From NCBI GenBank assembly GCA_002453155.1, contig DKGG01000065.1:1-5018 (forward strand): 5,018 bases of DNA, written 5' to 3'. Under the pieces are notes generated by a model, which saw only the letters and a program-made list of their open reading frames with translations, made no database searches and was not told the origin of the DNA. Position 1 is the first letter of the stretch. Every line of letters begins with the position of its first letter. This document shows, one piece after another, positions 4,922 through 5,018 of this stretch. The DNA comes from Bdellovibrionaceae bacterium UBA6776. Lineage in GTDB: Bacteria > Bdellovibrionota > Bdellovibrionia > Bdellovibrionales > UBA1609. Position numbers and translations under genes: made by a program.

Positions 4922-4955
4922 AAATTGGCCGAAGATCCGAAGATCCCGCTAATTT
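4922..4955 (-). terminator. Candidate terminator downstream of the tRNA
   Basis: AAATT (4922-4926) pairs with AATTT (4951-4955). The stem continues by GC/GC (4928-4929 with 4948-4949), and an inner GATC/GATC hairpin (4934-4937, 4942-4945) has a TTCG loop on the minus strand. Read on that strand, it is followed by the end of an ATTTTTG run. It lies 30 bases beyond the tRNA 3' end. The stem has internal mismatches and the T-run is partly inside it, so this is tentative. The inner part is a direct repeat of CCGAAGAT (4929-4936 and 4937-4944). Confidence 0.35.
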
Positions 4956-4984
4956 CAAGGAATTTTAAAGACTTGTAAAGAATG

Positions 4985-5018
4985 TGGTAGCGAGGGAGGG
5001 ACTTGAACCCCCGACACG
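4985..5018 (-). tRNA. tRNA gene, 3' part (isotype not determinable, possibly Leu)
   Basis: Read on the minus strand, the sequence ends with a T-arm GGGGG-TTCAAGT-CCCTC, a 7-base acceptor strand CCTCGCT, discriminator A and an encoded CCA (4985-4987). The five T-stem pairs form with one G-T wobble, and the loop has the invariant TTCRA pattern. The anticodon, D-arm and 5' acceptor strand (predicted AGCGAGG) lie beyond the window. The T-arm and discriminator A resemble tRNA-Leu genes I know, and CGTGTC before the T-arm could be the end of a long variable arm, but without the anticodon this is only a suggestion. Confidence 0.85.

Noticed and set aside
1..5018. CRISPR array, insertion sequence or transposase
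   Set aside because: No regularly spaced repeats, no transposase motif and no IS-like terminal repeats around a coding region were found. The only terminal-repeat candidate is the 107-bp element at 2852-2958.

Overview
The window suggests a Gram-negative bacterium of moderate to low GC. The lipoprotein-free secreted protein, the LysR regulator style and the mix of Rhs and toxin-antitoxin genes would fit a Bdellovibrio-like or other delta/oligoflexal lineage. No marker gene fixes the taxon, so this is only an impression.

Layout, left to right. Positions 1-1040 are the 3' end of an Rhs locus. It holds the last residues of an Rhs core with a short glycine-rich hydrophobic C-terminal tip, an overlapping small four-helix membrane gene placed where an immunity gene would sit, a frameshifted remnant of a second small membrane gene starting with a similar sequence, and a broken YD-repeat fragment. 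This is how Rhs loci look after successive tip and immunity cassettes have been displaced and left to decay. Positions 1047-2809 are a complete AbiE-type (type IV) toxin-antitoxin operon. A predicted sigma70-like promoter sits inside two nested/overlapping inverted repeats, followed by the AbiEi antitoxin/repressor and, overlapping by 4 bp, the AbiEii nucleotidyltransferase toxin.

Positions 2810-2963 are a gene-free stretch rich in secondary structure. It has a near-perfect 15-bp inverted repeat around a second 8-bp hairpin, and a competing local hairpin. From 2964 to 4524 there is a divergent pair: a small exported protein of unknown function on the minus strand and a LysR-type regulator on the plus strand. 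They share a 136-bp intergenic region with two palindromes that both carry ATAG...CTAT, so the regulator probably controls itself and/or its neighbour. Positions 4569-4871 (minus) encode a minimal nucleotidyltransferase (MNT) with an intact catalytic motif but no HEPN partner in view. The window ends in the 3' part of a tRNA gene on the minus strand.

Taken together, the left half is an accessory conflict island (Rhs toxin debris plus a phage-defence/TA operon). The right half looks more like ordinary chromosome next to a tRNA, apart from the solitary MNT gene. The items most worth following up are the Rhs tip/membrane-immunity pair, the operator architecture of the AbiE operon, and the unexplained structured element at 2845-2958.
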